From assembly GCA_014529385.2 (NCBI GenBank), contig CM043962.1, forward strand, positions 86,099,180 to 86,148,679: a DNA stretch of 49,500 nucleotides, read 5' to 3'. Source of the stretch: Adiantum capillus-veneris (Eukaryota; Streptophyta; Polypodiopsida; Polypodiales; Pteridaceae). The notes beneath the pieces were generated by a model. It did no database searches and had not been told where the DNA came from. It worked only from the letters and a program-made list of their open reading frames with translations. Shown here piece after piece: positions 10,501 to 22,002 of this stretch. Each line of letters starts with the position of its first letter. The stretch's first letter is position 1. The position numbers and the translations under genes were made by a program.

Positions 10501-12171
10501 AAGCCATTGCCATGAGCCAAAGCATCTAATGTTGTGATATCCAACCTTTTCTACTTGTATACTCTATTAGCTTAAGTTGTTTAAGTCACCATCTGAGCGC
10601 TACCTTGACAGCACATGGGTGGACAATGCCATCACATTGAATCCAGTTGGTAATCATAAATTTTCTAATTCTCTTTAGTGTCTATTTGCATTGTTTCTCT
10701 ACTTTCATTTACTGTAAGATCCTACCTTGCTATTCTTTCATCTTATAATTCTTCATTAATGGTTTTAGCAATATACTTTAGTTGCTTTGTTATGGTGTAT
10801 TAATTGCGAAGTGTGACTTCATAGGTTCCTACAAGAGATACGATACCATCAAGTCCTCTTGGAATTCCACTTGCTAGGATACTTTCTTGTTGTGGCATGC
10901 CCAATAGGTGGTATGAGGCCCAAGTATGAGGTAGGACAATGTCTAAGGCCAAAAAATTCAAGGTTAAGGAAGTGGCAAATGTACCTATTGTCCAAATCCA
11001 CTCTTTGGCTCCTAGTTCACAAAGTTTTGAAGTATTAATGCGCTTATGATTAAGGACCCTTCTAGCACACGAATGTTATAAAAGACATTATACAATGCAA
11101 GACATGAGAAATATGGTGGTTCTTTGTCTTGCCAAAGGCTAGCTCATCCTCTTCGATGGTATTGAGGAATGAGTTTATGGACTCTCTAAGCTGCACATTT
11201 GAGCATGATTAGTCCAATGCTACCATGTGGAGTTAAGGATAAAGATTAGCTATTGAGATAACACGAGACATTGAAAGCCAGATTCCATAATTTTTGCCAA
11301 GTCCATAATTTTATTTATTATTTTTACAAATGTATATGTGAGTTTTTATTGAGTACATTGGGGGCGATGGATTCCAGCGTGTAACTCATTTACCCACGGC
11401 ACTTAACTTACCATTTTTATGAGCCATATTGCCAAGGGACCATATTTTACCCATTGGCAAAGTTTAAAGGCCAATTTTTACAAATGAACACAAATCTTAA
11501 GAGAAATCAATTGAGCGCTCATTGTTCTGCGTACTTATATCTACCTCCGTGCTGTATTTGCTTATATTTCCCTTGAATGAAGTCTGTTTTCAAATCCAAA
11601 AGTTGCATTGTGTTTTTTAGTGAAAGCTTTACACTTCAACGTAAGTCACTCACTATATTTTTACGTTTGGGTGTGGCCCTTTGCATGCTAATTTTAGGCA
11701 TAACTTGTGATTTAGGTATCTGTTTATGATTTTAAGGGTAGCTATGAAAATAGCTTGATGTTACAAAGCTATAGAGTGTATGCGTTGCCAAAAGTCAACA
11801 TGCTAAATTTAAGCCTAGTCTTTTGTATTGTTTTTGTATCCGACATATTTATGATGGATTTGAGGCCCTAGGGTGGTCTTAAATGGGTTTTTCTATCATT
11901 GTAGCAAGTTTGGTTGCAATTAGACACCATTTTCTAAGTGAAGTGCATGAGTTAGACTAGCGGCTATAGGCTACCTTTTCGTGATTTGGGTATCACTTGA
12001 TATCAGCATTTGATTCTAGCATGTTGTCACTAGGTTTTTTGAGAGCTTGGCAGCCTCTCATAAACTCCATGCACTTACTAGGTCAGCTATGTCCTTGGGA
12101 TTGAAAATTATGTATGAGGTTCTTGATATTACTACAATAAAATTAGAGGAGTTGGGGAACCCTATAACATT

Positions 12172-12189
12172 TGGCGCCACTACTCGGGA
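12172..12189 (+). other. Primer binding site of element F, Asp-like
   Basis: TGGCGCCACTACTCGGGA shares its TGGCGCC start and CGGGA end with the tRNA-Asp complement used by Athila/Tat elements. It follows an LTR-like end (ATAACA) by two bases. Confidence 0.6.
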
Positions 12190-14084
12190 CAAGGCAACCT
12201 AAATTAGAAAAAAACATGTACTTAGATTCTTTATTTGAAGCTTTCACTAGAAAAGTCACCCTTATTTTTTTTAGCACATAGTCTCATAGTTTAGTGATTA
12301 GGATTACTAGCTATCTTGAGGCATTTGGGAGTACTAGGATACTTGTCGAAAGCCTCTTTAGTGTGTTTAGATTAAATCTAGACCAACGAGATATACTTTG
12401 AGCTCTTGGGCAAGTTAGGAAGGTATTCACCGAGTTGAAAATTGGTTTGCATTGTTTTTGTTACTTTTTATATTTTGTACATTTTTTAGCTTTCATAGGA
12501 ATGGGGAAAGTAGGATACATCACTAAAAGTGTGAACAAACCCCAAATCCATTCAAAATCTCCATTTGGTGCATTTGAGAGACTTTATTGAAGATTGTGTT
12601 GTTAAAGAGTACTTTGCGTATTTACATGAGATTTTCCATTGGGTAGGGGCTTCAAATCACTGCTTGAATGCACAGGAAACCCTTGGTATAAAAAACTCCA
12701 ACTTTTCCATAATTGTTTAGTATCGTGATACTAAACATCTAGGAAAATTTGGGCATTGACCTTGCACATTGATTGGAAAACCCACAAACATTCTACCTAC
12801 CAAGTTTGGGCCAATTTGAATCACTAAATCAAGACCAATGCAACAAATCTACAAAAAGAGGCATACAGACCAAGAATCTAGGAAACTTGCTTCAAACAAG
12901 CTTCAAATTGCTAAACAAGGATATCACTAGGTTTGTCTTGTGATGAAGAATCATTGAAATGAATCTGGTAAAAAATGTGAGTCAAAATTTGGTATTGCAA
13001 TACTACACATTAGGGCCAAAACTAGGAAAATTTTACCAACTTGGTTAAACTTTGTATATACATAGTGAATAGAGTCCATTGGCGAAGGTTGAAAACATTT
13101 GGTGCTTTTAATCACCACACCTAGAATAAGACAGTATGATATCTTGAAAACTCGCAATTAGGTTAAGCAAAAGATCCAAATTGAACCAAAATTGAACAAG
13201 GGATATAACTCATAATTATAAACCATTCTATGTAGTCAAACTTTTTTCATTGTTGAAAAAGTCTAGTATTGTGATACTAGACACTCATTCATAGTGAGGA
13301 TATTTGACTGGACAAGCTTGCAAACATACTTGTGTATATCTCACATCTCAAGTTTAGGCCAAAAATACCCATTGGAGACTAGTTACAAGAAAATGAAGCT
13401 CCTGTTGCTTGGTCTTGAAGCTACTTTGAGTATTGTTTCAAGTGAAGTTCACCAAAATTGCCCTAAATCTTGATACACAACTCCAAATTGAGTCAAATAT
13501 AGGTAGAAAGAAAAGCTCGCGAGCAATAAGACACACATGCGATTGGTTTTGATATTAAAGACATTTCTAAATAGGATTCCCAATTCCCAAAAATTTGGAT
13601 GTCCAGAATAGATATCCTAAGACCTAAAGGCCACCAAGGTCTGATTGACCATAGGGGCAAAAAGGGATTTTTTGCATTAGGCTAAGGCGAGCTAGTCCAG
13701 GAATATCTTAAGAGTTTTAAGTCAACTCAACCATGTTAGATTGTATACCACTAGAGTTTCTATCTCAACTAAGAGAATCTCAACATATGCAAACAACAAG
13801 AAATTTTGCAACATGATTGAAAGTGGGTATGAGAGTAAACCAGGGGATGTATCCTTCACATCAAGCCATACCTCAAAGTTTGGCTAATGCATTTTCATGA
13901 GTGGTTATTTGGCTCATATGGAACCATCCCAACCACTACATACATCTACTTCGATGCACGAGAGCGGGATTTCATCCCAAATGATTGGTTCAATGGAGGA
14001 GACAATGGCACAAATTCAAATAGACACGGTGACTACCAACAAGAGGGCAAATGGGACACAATTTGATTCAACTTGATTTGAAGG
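12190..14084 (+). other. Element F leader and decayed gag N-terminus
   Basis: About 1.9 kb with no intact ORF. Short ORFs such as the minus-strand one at 12951-13157 show no known motif. The stretch lies between a primer site and recognisable gag, so it is probably leader plus decayed gag. Confidence 0.4.
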
Positions 14085-15230
14085 TGTAGGATTGGGGATG
14101 CCAAACACTAGTAAGTTGGGTTAGACCACACAAGGAAAGTAAGAGTGATTGATGTTCAATAATGAATGAAAAGGCACACGGTATGAGGGTCTTGGAATGA
14201 AATTAGAGAGCAAGGCCTTAACATAGTTCCAAACTCTAGAACTTGGAAGTATTCATGACCTTCAAACTCTAGCCCAAAGTTTTGTCACCTCATTTGCTAA
14301 ATAGGAATCAAACACAATACATTGGCGCAAATCTATAGCTTTGTACAAGAGAAAGGTGAGACAATGAGAGATTGTGCACTTTGAAGGGTTGTTAAATATG
14401 GAATTACATGCAAGCTTATATAGCATGAGACATGCCACTTTTGATACCATTGAACTAGAGGTCTCTATGGGGAAGATTCCCAAGGAGCAGAAACATGCAA
14501 TGGTAAGATAGAGGTTGCTATACCTATGCAAGTGGGCCATCCAAAAATGAATTTCAGTATGGAAGGGTACAAAGAAGGATTAAGAAGAATGAATCAATTG
14601 ATGGCTAGTCTTCAAAGACAAATGCATTCACAAATGTCTGGACAAGGGACTTCTCAAAGACAGCTCAGGGATAAAAAGAAACCCCTTAAGTGGTGTGCCA
14701 TAGAAGGGAAATGGACAAACCATGAAACACGTGAGTGTTACTATAGGCCAAAGTATGATGGAAATGTGCAATATATGCCAATGGAGACACAAGGAAAACA
14801 ACGAGCGTTATCAAGTGGGAATTCAACTGCCTTTGAATGGATGCTACTTAAAGAGAAAGTGGAAAACCATGCCATGGTTTTTCACGTTCTATGGGACAAG
14901 TAGTTGGTACCACCACTTAATGGAGGTTGATATTTGCCACCACCTAAGGTAGAAACAACCAATTATATACCCACAAAAGTGGATTCAATTTACTTTGCTG
15001 CAAATAGGCCTCAATCAAAACAAAGGGTAGAGGGTTTTCATCATTGTGGAACCCAAGATCATTGCAAGAACGATTGTTTAGGGCCAGATCAAAACTGGGT
15101 ACCTCCTACTATATATTGTCAAGATTATAGTAAGAAGGGGCATCACTTTTTAAAGGATTGTCCAAGAAATCAAAATAACAAAATAAAAGACATTAAATGT
15201 GGTAAACACAATTCCATCAACCTCATTTGA
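14085..15230 (+). pseudogene. gag: Element F gag remnant with zinc knuckles
   Basis: Broken gag. Around 14260-14520 a decayed capsid-like segment is interrupted by stops. The frame at 14526-14903 keeps helical gag sequence and a knuckle-like W-C-A-I-E-G...H-E-T-R-E-C-Y-Y. The frame at 14934-15230 has two more: H-H-C-G-T-Q-D-H-C-K-N-D-C and Y-C-Q-D-Y-S-K-K-G-H-H-F-L-K-D-C. The R-E-C-Y-Y-R and L-K-D-C-P motifs fit a gypsy gag C-terminus. Several knuckle cysteines are missing. Confidence 0.6.
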
Positions 15231-16182
15231 GGGTGCCAGTGAAAGTTGTGATGAGAGATTTTACCTAAGACTTCCATCATCTGCATCTCTTTACAACCTT
15301 GGATAGATGGTTTAAACAATCTTCCACCATGGGCAAGAAAATATTTGGCTTTGTGGTGGAAGATAAGGCTCCCTTCAAAGATATTTGTTTGGATCATCTG
15401 CCCATGAAGTGGATATGGAACCTTTATATGGATATCGGGGATGAGACAAATCTGAGGGATTAAAAGCAAATACTTTGAAATACCTACCTTCATATTTGGG
15501 TGAACATGAAGAACAATCATTAGTTTGCAAAATAACAAAGATGTTTAAAGCCAAGGAATCTTTAGATGTTGGTCACTTGCATTTTATATTTTCCACATCA
15601 ATTCAATGCATGATAAGGCTTATAATGTGATCTTCATAAGAGCTTAGAAAAAAATGGAGAGCAAGGGTTTTATGCAAGAGCATATCAAGGAGATGAAACA
15701 AGAACAATCTCTAGAGAAAATTGTGTAACAGGTTTTAGTGAACAAAGTTGGAGATTATTATGAGGGTGAGGAAGGAAACACCACCTTGCCTGTCGAAGAT
15801 CTTGAAGTCAAATATCTTGGAATATTTGATAGTGGGGTTGGTATAGCCATTGCCACAAAATAAGACTGGAAATCTTGGGGAAATCCTACAATAAGGAAAA
15901 CAAGAATAAGCTTAATCTTGTTGATGGGCATGTTGGGGATTTTGGAGTGAATAGTAGCCAACTCATGAGGTATTGACTACCAATACACTTTTTGCAATAA
16001 TAGAGTTTGGAAAGAAGTCTAACTATGAAGTTATTTTGAGGCATCCTTTCATGAGACAACTAAACATGATTAAGGACTAGGGACATAATTACATATACTA
16101 CAAGCAAGTGGGATCCATCATGTGCATTATTTTGATTGACAATAGTTATAGGAACGTGTCAAAGACCCTAATAGAAGAATTT
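15231..16182 (+). pseudogene. Element F aspartic protease remnant
   Basis: A frame near 15770-15860 reads Y-L-G-I-F-D-S-G-V-G-I, a retropepsin D-S-G site. About 60-75 residues later (16010-16110) a broken frame reads R-H-P-F-M-R-Q-L-N-M-I-K-D then Y-I-Y-Y, matching G-R-P-F-M-R-x-x-K-M-V-x-D-W of element A. Stops interrupt it and no RT follows, so F, like A, shows gag plus protease only. Confidence 0.6.
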
Positions 16183-16350
16183 GACTCAATATCTACAGTA
16201 GATACTAAATTATCATCTTGGTTGAATGTATACACCCCTTTGGATGTGTGAAGCTTTATAAAATATGACTCAATATCTACTGTAGATACTAAATTGTCAT
16301 CTTTGTTGAATGCGAACATGCCTTTGGATGTGCGGAGCTTTAGAAAATGG
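16183..16350. repeat. 84-bp imperfect tandem duplication
   Basis: 16183-16266 and 16267-16350 both start GACTCAATATCTAC and share the TAGATACTAAATT and CCTTTGGATGTG blocks. It lies just downstream of the element F protease remnant. Confidence 0.85.
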
Positions 16351-16577
16351 TAGTTTATAGAGAGAACCTATTTGAGTCATTTGAATCAACAGAAATCCTT
16401 GTAACAATGGATGTCTATGTTAATGACTTATAAGAGGATGATTTTGCACAAGTACATCGGATTTGGAAGAGTAGCTTATCATCTCAATCATCTCAAGTAA
16501 TGCTTTCAAAAATGAAAAATGGCAAAGTGTTTATCCGTATTTGGTTTGGATGCACTATCTCTAGTCAAAGGCTTGAG

Positions 16578-16580
<3 letters not shown>
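16351..16580. other. Unassigned stretch
   Basis: No ORF with a recognisable motif. It lies between the element F remnant and the CT tract preceding element D. Confidence 0.4.

Positions 16581-16646
<66 letters not shown>
16581..16646. repeat. (CT)n microsatellite
   Basis: About 33 uninterrupted CT units. Confidence 0.97.
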
Positions 16647-16648
<2 letters not shown>

Positions 16649-16722
16649 CATCCCCCTCTATTTATGGTATCATCATTAGGGATGTCATAACTCCTATTGG
16701 ATTACATGTTTGATTCTATGTA

Positions 16723-16860
16723 TGTTGGATCTTGTAATTATTGTAATTTGTGTCCTAGTGGTAATCCCAGTAAGTGGCACCCCCTTCCTAGCAGAAAAGT
16801 GTGCCTTGAGCTTCTTCATCTTCTCCAAGTTTTCTGTGCATCCTTGCAACCCTAATTCCA
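16723..16860 (+). repeat. Element D 5' LTR, 3' portion
   Basis: The segment ends ...CCTAATTCCA just before the primer site. Its last 60 bases (GTGTGCCTTGAGCTTC, CTTCTCCAAG, CAACCCTA) are similar to the lone LTR end at about 35530-35598, so both belong to one LTR family. The true start is uncertain; TGTTGGATC at 16723 is one candidate and would make it short (138 bp). Confidence 0.5.
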
Positions 16861-16865
16861 ATAAT

Positions 16866-16877
16866 TGGTATCAGAGC
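16866..16877 (+). other. Element D primer binding site
   Basis: TGGTATCAGAGC is an exact match to the copia site complementary to initiator tRNA-Met. It starts six bases after the LTR end. Confidence 0.85.
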
Positions 16878-17196
16878 AGATTACATACTATCGAGCATAG
16901 ATGCTAAGCATTGCCAACACCCGCTTGCTCATTTTCTCCAATTTTGGGTGAGCTTTGGTGAGCGTGGTGAGCTTCAGTGAGCTCAAAACGTTGATTTGGG
17001 CTCATTTTGGCCTCCATTTCCACTATAGGTAGTATATCCACGCAATTTCATCCTTTTTTGCACAATTTTTGTCAGTGCAATTTTTTGCAAAATAGGTCCC
17101 TTATAGTCCTCTTTGGGTTGTGCTATATAGCACATGCTAGTCTTGCTTTGTTTTCCTCTTTTTGGGTGGTCTTTACATCAGGTGGAGTCACTTGCC

Positions 17197-17475
17197 ATGG
17201 CTAACAACAACACAGATGTTTTCAAGATGTTCGTTGCTGCCGAGGATAAATTGGATGGGGATAACTACCCAATGTTGGCTTACATGATGACACATATTCT
17301 TGTGTCAAAGAGCATTTGGAATTTTGTGCATGACATTGATGTACATCCGCCTTCTGTGGATATAGACTTTGTTGAGAATTTTGCAGTTTCTAGCAGGTAT
17401 GTTGTTGCTAGAGTTGTTTATCCTACAATTGAGCAGTCTCGTTGGGATATTAGGATGCGTAGGCTCATGCATTGA
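17197..17475 (+). pseudogene. gag: Element D gag N-terminus
   Basis: The ATG at 17197 opens M-A-N-N-N-T-D-V-F...L-D-G-D-N-Y-P-M-L-A-Y-M, the usual start of copia gag (a L-D-G-x-N-Y-x-x-W-like box). The frame stops after about 92 codons and the rest of gag, the protease and the integrase are missing before RT sequence begins near 17640. It starts about 320 bases after the primer site. Confidence 0.65.
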
Positions 17476-17639
17476 TTGCATTAGCTGCATTTGAGGACAT
17501 TACCTTAGAATTTGTAAAAACTTAGAAGACTAGTGATATACCTTCCACTATTAGTGCTCCAATTGACATGATAGAGAGCAATAGACAAGATTAGAGATGA
17601 ATTGGTAGATACTTACATCCACTTGAGCACTACTATGTC

Positions 17640-19010
17640 ATGTTGACTAACTACGGCGATCCATCTTGTTATAAAGAAGCCATGCAAATGGATGACAAGG
17701 TCAAGTGGGAGTAGGCCATGCAATTTGAGTACAATTCAATTGTCAACAATGAGACATGAGACTTGGTTGAATTACCAGAAGGCAAGTAAACCTTACCTTG
17801 CAAATGGGTTTACAAGAAGAAGTTTACATATGATGATCCAAAGCCTAAGTACAAAGCTAGATTGGTTGCTAAGAGATTCAAGCAGTAGAAGGGAGTTTAT
17901 TTTGATGAAATCTTCTTGCTCATGGTCAAGATGACTACACTGTGCACAATGCTTGGCCAAGTAGCCATTGAGAACATGGAGCTTGTCCAAATGGATGTGA
18001 AGATATCCTTTCTTTATGGGGATCTCAAAGCAAATGTTTACATGAAGCAACCTAAAGGTTTTGAATAGCCTAGTAGGGAGGATCTTGTATGCAAAATCAA
18101 GAAAGCATTTTATTGCTTAAAGCAGGGTTCACGGTAGTGGTATCAAAAGCTTGATGCTTTTATGTGGTCCCAAGATTTTAGAAGGAGTGAGGATCACTGC
18201 TTGTATACAACGAAACTCAATGATGGTTCATTAGTCATTCTCATTTTTTATGTAGATGACATGCTCATTGTAGGAAAGTCCACTGAAGAGATCGTCAAAT
18301 TGAGCCAAATATTAAGCAAAAAGTTTTCTACAAAGGATTTGGGCAAAGAAAATCATTTTCTTGGTATGTGTATCAAGGGAGACTGGAAAAAGGAAATTCT
18401 TGAGTTGTCTCAGGAATCTTATATCCACAAGGTATTGCAATGTTTCAATATGCACCGGGGGAAGGTACTGAGTACCCCACTACTATCATATTTGAAACTA
18501 AGGAAGATTATCCCAAATTAGATGTTGATAGAGAAAAAATGGCTAGTGCACCATATTCTTCAGATGTGGGAAGTTTTATCTATGGTAGCTATGAGGCCAA
18601 ACATTGCATTTGCATGGAAGTGGTTAGTCGGTATATGGCTAATCCCAACAAACAACATTGAATAGTGATGAAACACGTCCTTATATGCTTGAAGGGTACA
18701 TTGAGTAGGTGTTTACGCTCTGGCAACAACGATGCATCTATTGTCGGTTACATAGATGCATATTATGCAGGCCGCAAAGACTCTAGGAGATCTATGTCTG
18801 GCTACATTTTCATATTTTTAGGAGGAGCCATTTCTTAGAGATCATCTCTCCAAGATTATATGCCTTCTTCCACTACAGAGGTTCTTACAAAGAGCCTAGC
18901 TATGGAGAAATTTACACATTGCATTGAGTTAATAGGTATAGGGTACAAGGGTGAATCTATCGTGCTTCACAGATGTACATGCTAGATTTAGTCATAGCCA
19001 CTTACAACCA
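17640..19010 (+). pseudogene. pol: Element D copia reverse transcriptase and RNase H remnant
   Basis: Broken by many stops but clearly copia RT: P-S-C-Y-K-E-A, L-P-C-K-W-V-Y, K-P-K-Y-K-A-R-L-V-A-K, F-D-E-I-F, Q-M-D-V-K, and an intact stretch at 18162-18521 holding the catalytic Y-V-D-D-M-L-I-V-G. RNase H sequence follows (G-Y-I-D-A-Y-Y-A-G-R, S-T-T-E) and ends prematurely. Protease and integrase are deleted between gag and RT. Amino-acid similarity to element C is strong, so C and D are related families. Confidence 0.8.
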
Positions 19011-19021
19011 CATTGGTCTTT

Positions 19022-19032
19022 AAGTGGGAGAC
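19022..19032 (+). other. Copia polypurine tract
   Basis: AAGTGGGAGAC directly precedes TGTTGGGG at 19033. The same tract, AAGTGGGAGG, precedes the LTR of element C at 31675. Here it would end element D. Confidence 0.75.
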
Positions 19033-19369
19033 TGTTGGGGTAAAGGATTGTGGCTGCCCACCCATGACTAACACCCTCCACCTACTAGCTCACTGAAAAT
19101 ACTTTACCCTTTGTTAGGTTTGATGGCCATGTGGCCAACTGCCCATCACTAACTGCTACTAACCCTAAGTGTATAGCTATACACTTGTGTGAGCCACTAA
19201 CACTAAGTACATTGTGTATTGTGCCTTAGTGCATAAGATAGAGAAGAAAGAAAGGGGACACACAGTGTGTGTCGGCTCTCCCTCCAACCTGTGTGTGTGT
19301 GGCTATGGTGGTGTGTGTGTGTGCGTATTCCTCTTTCTCTTTTGTTGTGCTCTCGGCTCCTCTCCTTCA
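19033..19369 (+). repeat. Copia LTR between D and C (337 bp)
   Basis: It starts TGTTGGGG after a polypurine tract and ends TTCA two bases before a primer site, so it sits between D's 3' end and C's 5' end. It contains a GT-rich block near 19290-19325. Beyond the first nine or so bases it matches neither the D LTR end at 16860 nor the C 3' LTR at 31675. Confidence 0.7.
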
Positions 19370-19371
19370 TC

Positions 19372-19383
19372 TGTTATCAGAGC
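19372..19383 (+). other. Element C primer binding site
   Basis: TGTTATCAGAGC has one mismatch to TGGTATCAGAGC. It lies two bases after the LTR end. Confidence 0.75.
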
Positions 19384-20537
19384 GGTTACATTACCGAAAT
19401 TGCTTTCGCGCGTGCCCGTGCACTTCAAGAGTGCAAACAGGGTTCTGACTTTGGCATCGGCAAATCCAGCATTTTGAGAGCGTTTCCAGCAGGTGTCCAA
19501 AAGTTTTACCCCCCTTTCGGAGCCATTCGTACCATTAGAAACCTCATTCAAGCTACACTTCAAGAGTTGCATTTTTCAGCCCTCTTTTGGTAGTTTGTGC
19601 TACAGAGCTTCCATAGCCATTACAGGTACCATTGTTGCAGTCTCTTCCATCTACGAGATCCCACAGCTCATTCAAGAGTCTGTAGCCGCTTTTGAAGTGG
19701 CCTCATACATACACATAGAGTGGGAGTTTGACGACATTGTCTTCTTCGACTACAGGTACAGATACAGGAATAGGTACAGGTACATAGAGCGACTTGGTTA
19801 GCTTTCTTTGTGCTTCTCGGCCTTGATCTTGGCTTTGACTTATGGCATTGGCACCAAATCATAGGCTATAGGTTTCAGTGCTGCTTGCGATATTCTAGTT
19901 CCAATGGGAGTAGTTTTTTATGCGTACATGCATATGTTGGCACTTTTGACAGTGTTTGAGCTCTTTTGAGAGCGTTTTGACTCCTCGCAAGGATATTTAT
20001 TTGCATGCACATGCTTTTGGTGCTTGTTTGAGCATTGTGACAGACTTGTACATCTTTGTGGATACTGCCATTGTACACCTTTGTGGAGCCATCTTTTGGC
20101 CAGTACGGCAGTGCCGGCCATTTCTGAGACTTGGTCCGGATGATAGCCATTTTTGAGACTTGGCTATACATTTTGCTGCAGAACCTACGTTGTTGAGGGT
20201 CGATAGTGTGAGGTTTTCATTGAGCTGGGGTATTCTCAAATGTGGAGATACCTTCGGTGATACATGTAGCTGGAGCATCCCTTACGAGGCCTTGCCATAG
20301 GACATGTATAGAGTGGTATATGTGCTTTTGACGTCGAGTTGGTAGTCTATGGTCAGTTTGATAGTTTATGCATCTCAGTTGGTCTCTATACAGTGTGCTT
20401 TTGAGAGGCATTGCCCTCTTTTATGCTTTCTGAGTGACATATTTGGTCATTTTGTGTCGTATTTTGTTTGACATGGTCCCAAATACAAAGGAGACTCTGC
20501 CAAAATTTTTCCAAAATCTTTTTGTAGTTTTGTCACC
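19384..20537 (+). other. Long leader of element C
   Basis: 1.15 kb between primer site and gag ATG with no supported ORF. GTACAGATACAGG-like short repeats lie at about 19750-19785, and TTTTGAG(A/C)G words recur through 19930-20030. Copia leaders are usually shorter, so part of this may be inserted. Confidence 0.5.
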
Positions 20538-20955
20538 ATGTCTACTAGAAAAGACCGTAACATTTATGACATAAAGAAGTTTGATGGCACTAATTTTAAG
20601 CTTTGGAAGAACTAAATGCATGATGTGCTTGTCCAAAAGAAGCAAACGTTGCCTATTGCCTATGCGGCTAGAACTAAAGATATGCACATGACTCAGTTTC
20701 AGTGGGAGGAGCTTGATGAGCTATGCAGGTCTACGATTAGGCTGCACCTTGGTGAGTTGTACTTTTCAGTCTTAGAATGCTAGACTGCTCATGCTTTATG
20801 ACAAAAATTATGCGAGACTTACAAAAAGGATACGGCTAGCAATAAGGTTTTCCTGATGCGAAAACTTTTTAACCTTTGTATGAAGGAGTCAGCTAGCGTT
20901 GCCAACAATTTTTGATTCTCTTTTTGCCCAGATTCGTGCACAGTGCATGACCATT
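20538..20955 (+). pseudogene. gag: Element C gag, first part
   Basis: The ATG at 20538 opens M-S-T-R-K-D-R-N...F-D-G-T-N-F-K-L-W-K-N, the copia gag (UBN2-type) opening, followed at once by a TAA where a Trp or similar residue is usual. The frame continues with E-L-Y-F-S-V-L, a second stop, and ends S-L-F-A-Q-I-R-A-Q-C-M-T, after a frame break, where element B is inserted. It resumes at 25426. Confidence 0.75.
20951..20955. repeat. Target site duplication of element B, left copy
   Basis: CCATT here and CCATT at 25421-25425 flank the TG...CA ends of element B exactly. Joining the flanks restores the copia gag reading (A-Q-C-M-T-I-D-V-E-M-K). Confidence 0.92.
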
Positions 20956-21540
20956 TGTTAACCCTCAACGGCTCACGGACACCTTATCACCTACGGCGGA
21001 CATTGTATTATTTATTTGGTAGAGTCAGGTACCGGGCTTGTCGGTCCAATAGGAAAAGGGTAAGAGTGATCGCCGATGAGAGGCGCACTCTAACTGGAAC
21101 ATTTAAGGGATTAGTTGGCTAAGCATGGGCGCCCAAGTGTGAATGGGGCAAGCTCATATAAAAGTCAACTAAACCTAAATCCACTCATTCTCTCATTTGT
21201 GCAATTGAAGAGTGCTCTTGCTCCATTTCCTTCTTCTTCTTCTTCATCTCTTTGTGTGTGTGAGAGAGAGAGAGTGAGAGAGGGAGAGAGAGGGAGTGTG
21301 TGGGCGATCGAGCATTACGAAGGCACGACGGTGGTGAAGCGGTTGAGCGCGGCGTAGTGGCGTCTCCTTCTTCTTCGCGGCGAGGAATCCTCCACGAAGC
21401 AAGCGTAGAGCGGTGAGTGACACACCATCGCCTTCTTTGAGCTTACTAGTTTAGGCTTGTTGTGTGCTTGGAGCCATTTGTGGCTCGCACACGGTGTATC
21501 GGCAAGTTCCTTGCATTGACACGTGCGACATACGCGCACA
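20956..21540 (+). repeat. Element B 5' LTR (585 bp)
   Basis: TGTTAACCC...CGCACA. A TATA-like CATATAAAAG lies at 21154-21163, with GT then GA tracts at about 21252-21300. It is homologous to the element A LTR (584 bp). By eye about three differences separate its last 364 bases from the 3' copy at 25057-25420. Confidence 0.92.
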
Positions 21541-21543
21541 TTT

Positions 21544-21562
21544 TGGGCACCGCTGCCGGGAA
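21544..21562 (+). other. Element B primer binding site, Asp-like
   Basis: TGGGCACCGCTGCCGGGAA follows the LTR end by three bases and matches the TGGCGCCGTTGCCGGGGA complement of tRNA-Asp apart from a few changes. It is closer to that consensus than the copy in element A. Confidence 0.75.
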
Positions 21563-22002
21563 TGCCGTGCATTAAGCTTGAGTAGCACTCTGTGCTTCTC
21601 CGTGGTGCAATTTCTATTGTAGGAAAGGTAAGAAAGGAGTGTGTGTGTGTTGAGAAGAGGGATTTGGTGTTATACTGTGTGTTTTTTTATTAATGGAGTT
21701 TTCAAAGGTTCTGTGTTTATTCTCTGTGTATTAAGGTAGTTAGTTTTCTGTGTACAGTAAGTAGGAAGTAGATTAGTGAGAGATAATAGAGTGTGTTAGT
21801 GTGTAAGAGTAGGTGTATTAGTTAGAAGTAGGTAGAGAGAGTGTGTGTGTGCTCTCGCGCAGGCCGCGGCGGCCTTATCCTTTAAATAAAAATAAAAAAT
21901 AAAAATAAAAAATCAAGTAGAAAACGGGGTGCAAAACACCCACAAAACAAAGCAAGTAACCTTTGAGGGTACTTGTCGACACTTGTAGGGCACCCAAAGC
22001 AC
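21563..22002 (+). other. Element B leader
   Basis: No ORF. It shares with element A a GTGTGTGCTCTCGCGCAGGC block and a TAGGTGTATTAGTT-like block, and has an A-rich AAATAA repeat at 21886-21913 where A has a T-rich tract on the plus strand. Confidence 0.6.

Larger units (their letters stand above)
9773..12169 (+). repeat. Probable 5' LTR region of gypsy element F
   Basis: No ORF was recognised. The stretch ends CCTATAACA, directly followed by a gypsy primer site at 12172, so its right end behaves as an LTR end. A good TATA box, CTATAAATAG, lies at 10491-10500, and an ACAATAAAAT polyadenylation-like signal at about 12133. Where the LTR starts is unclear; it may be adjacent to element A, which would make an unusually long LTR of up to 2.4 kb. 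No second copy was found. Confidence 0.4.

Noticed and set aside
19033-19369. Assignment of this LTR as the 3' LTR matching element D's 5' LTR
   Set aside because: It follows D's polypurine tract but shows no similarity to the segment before D's primer site.
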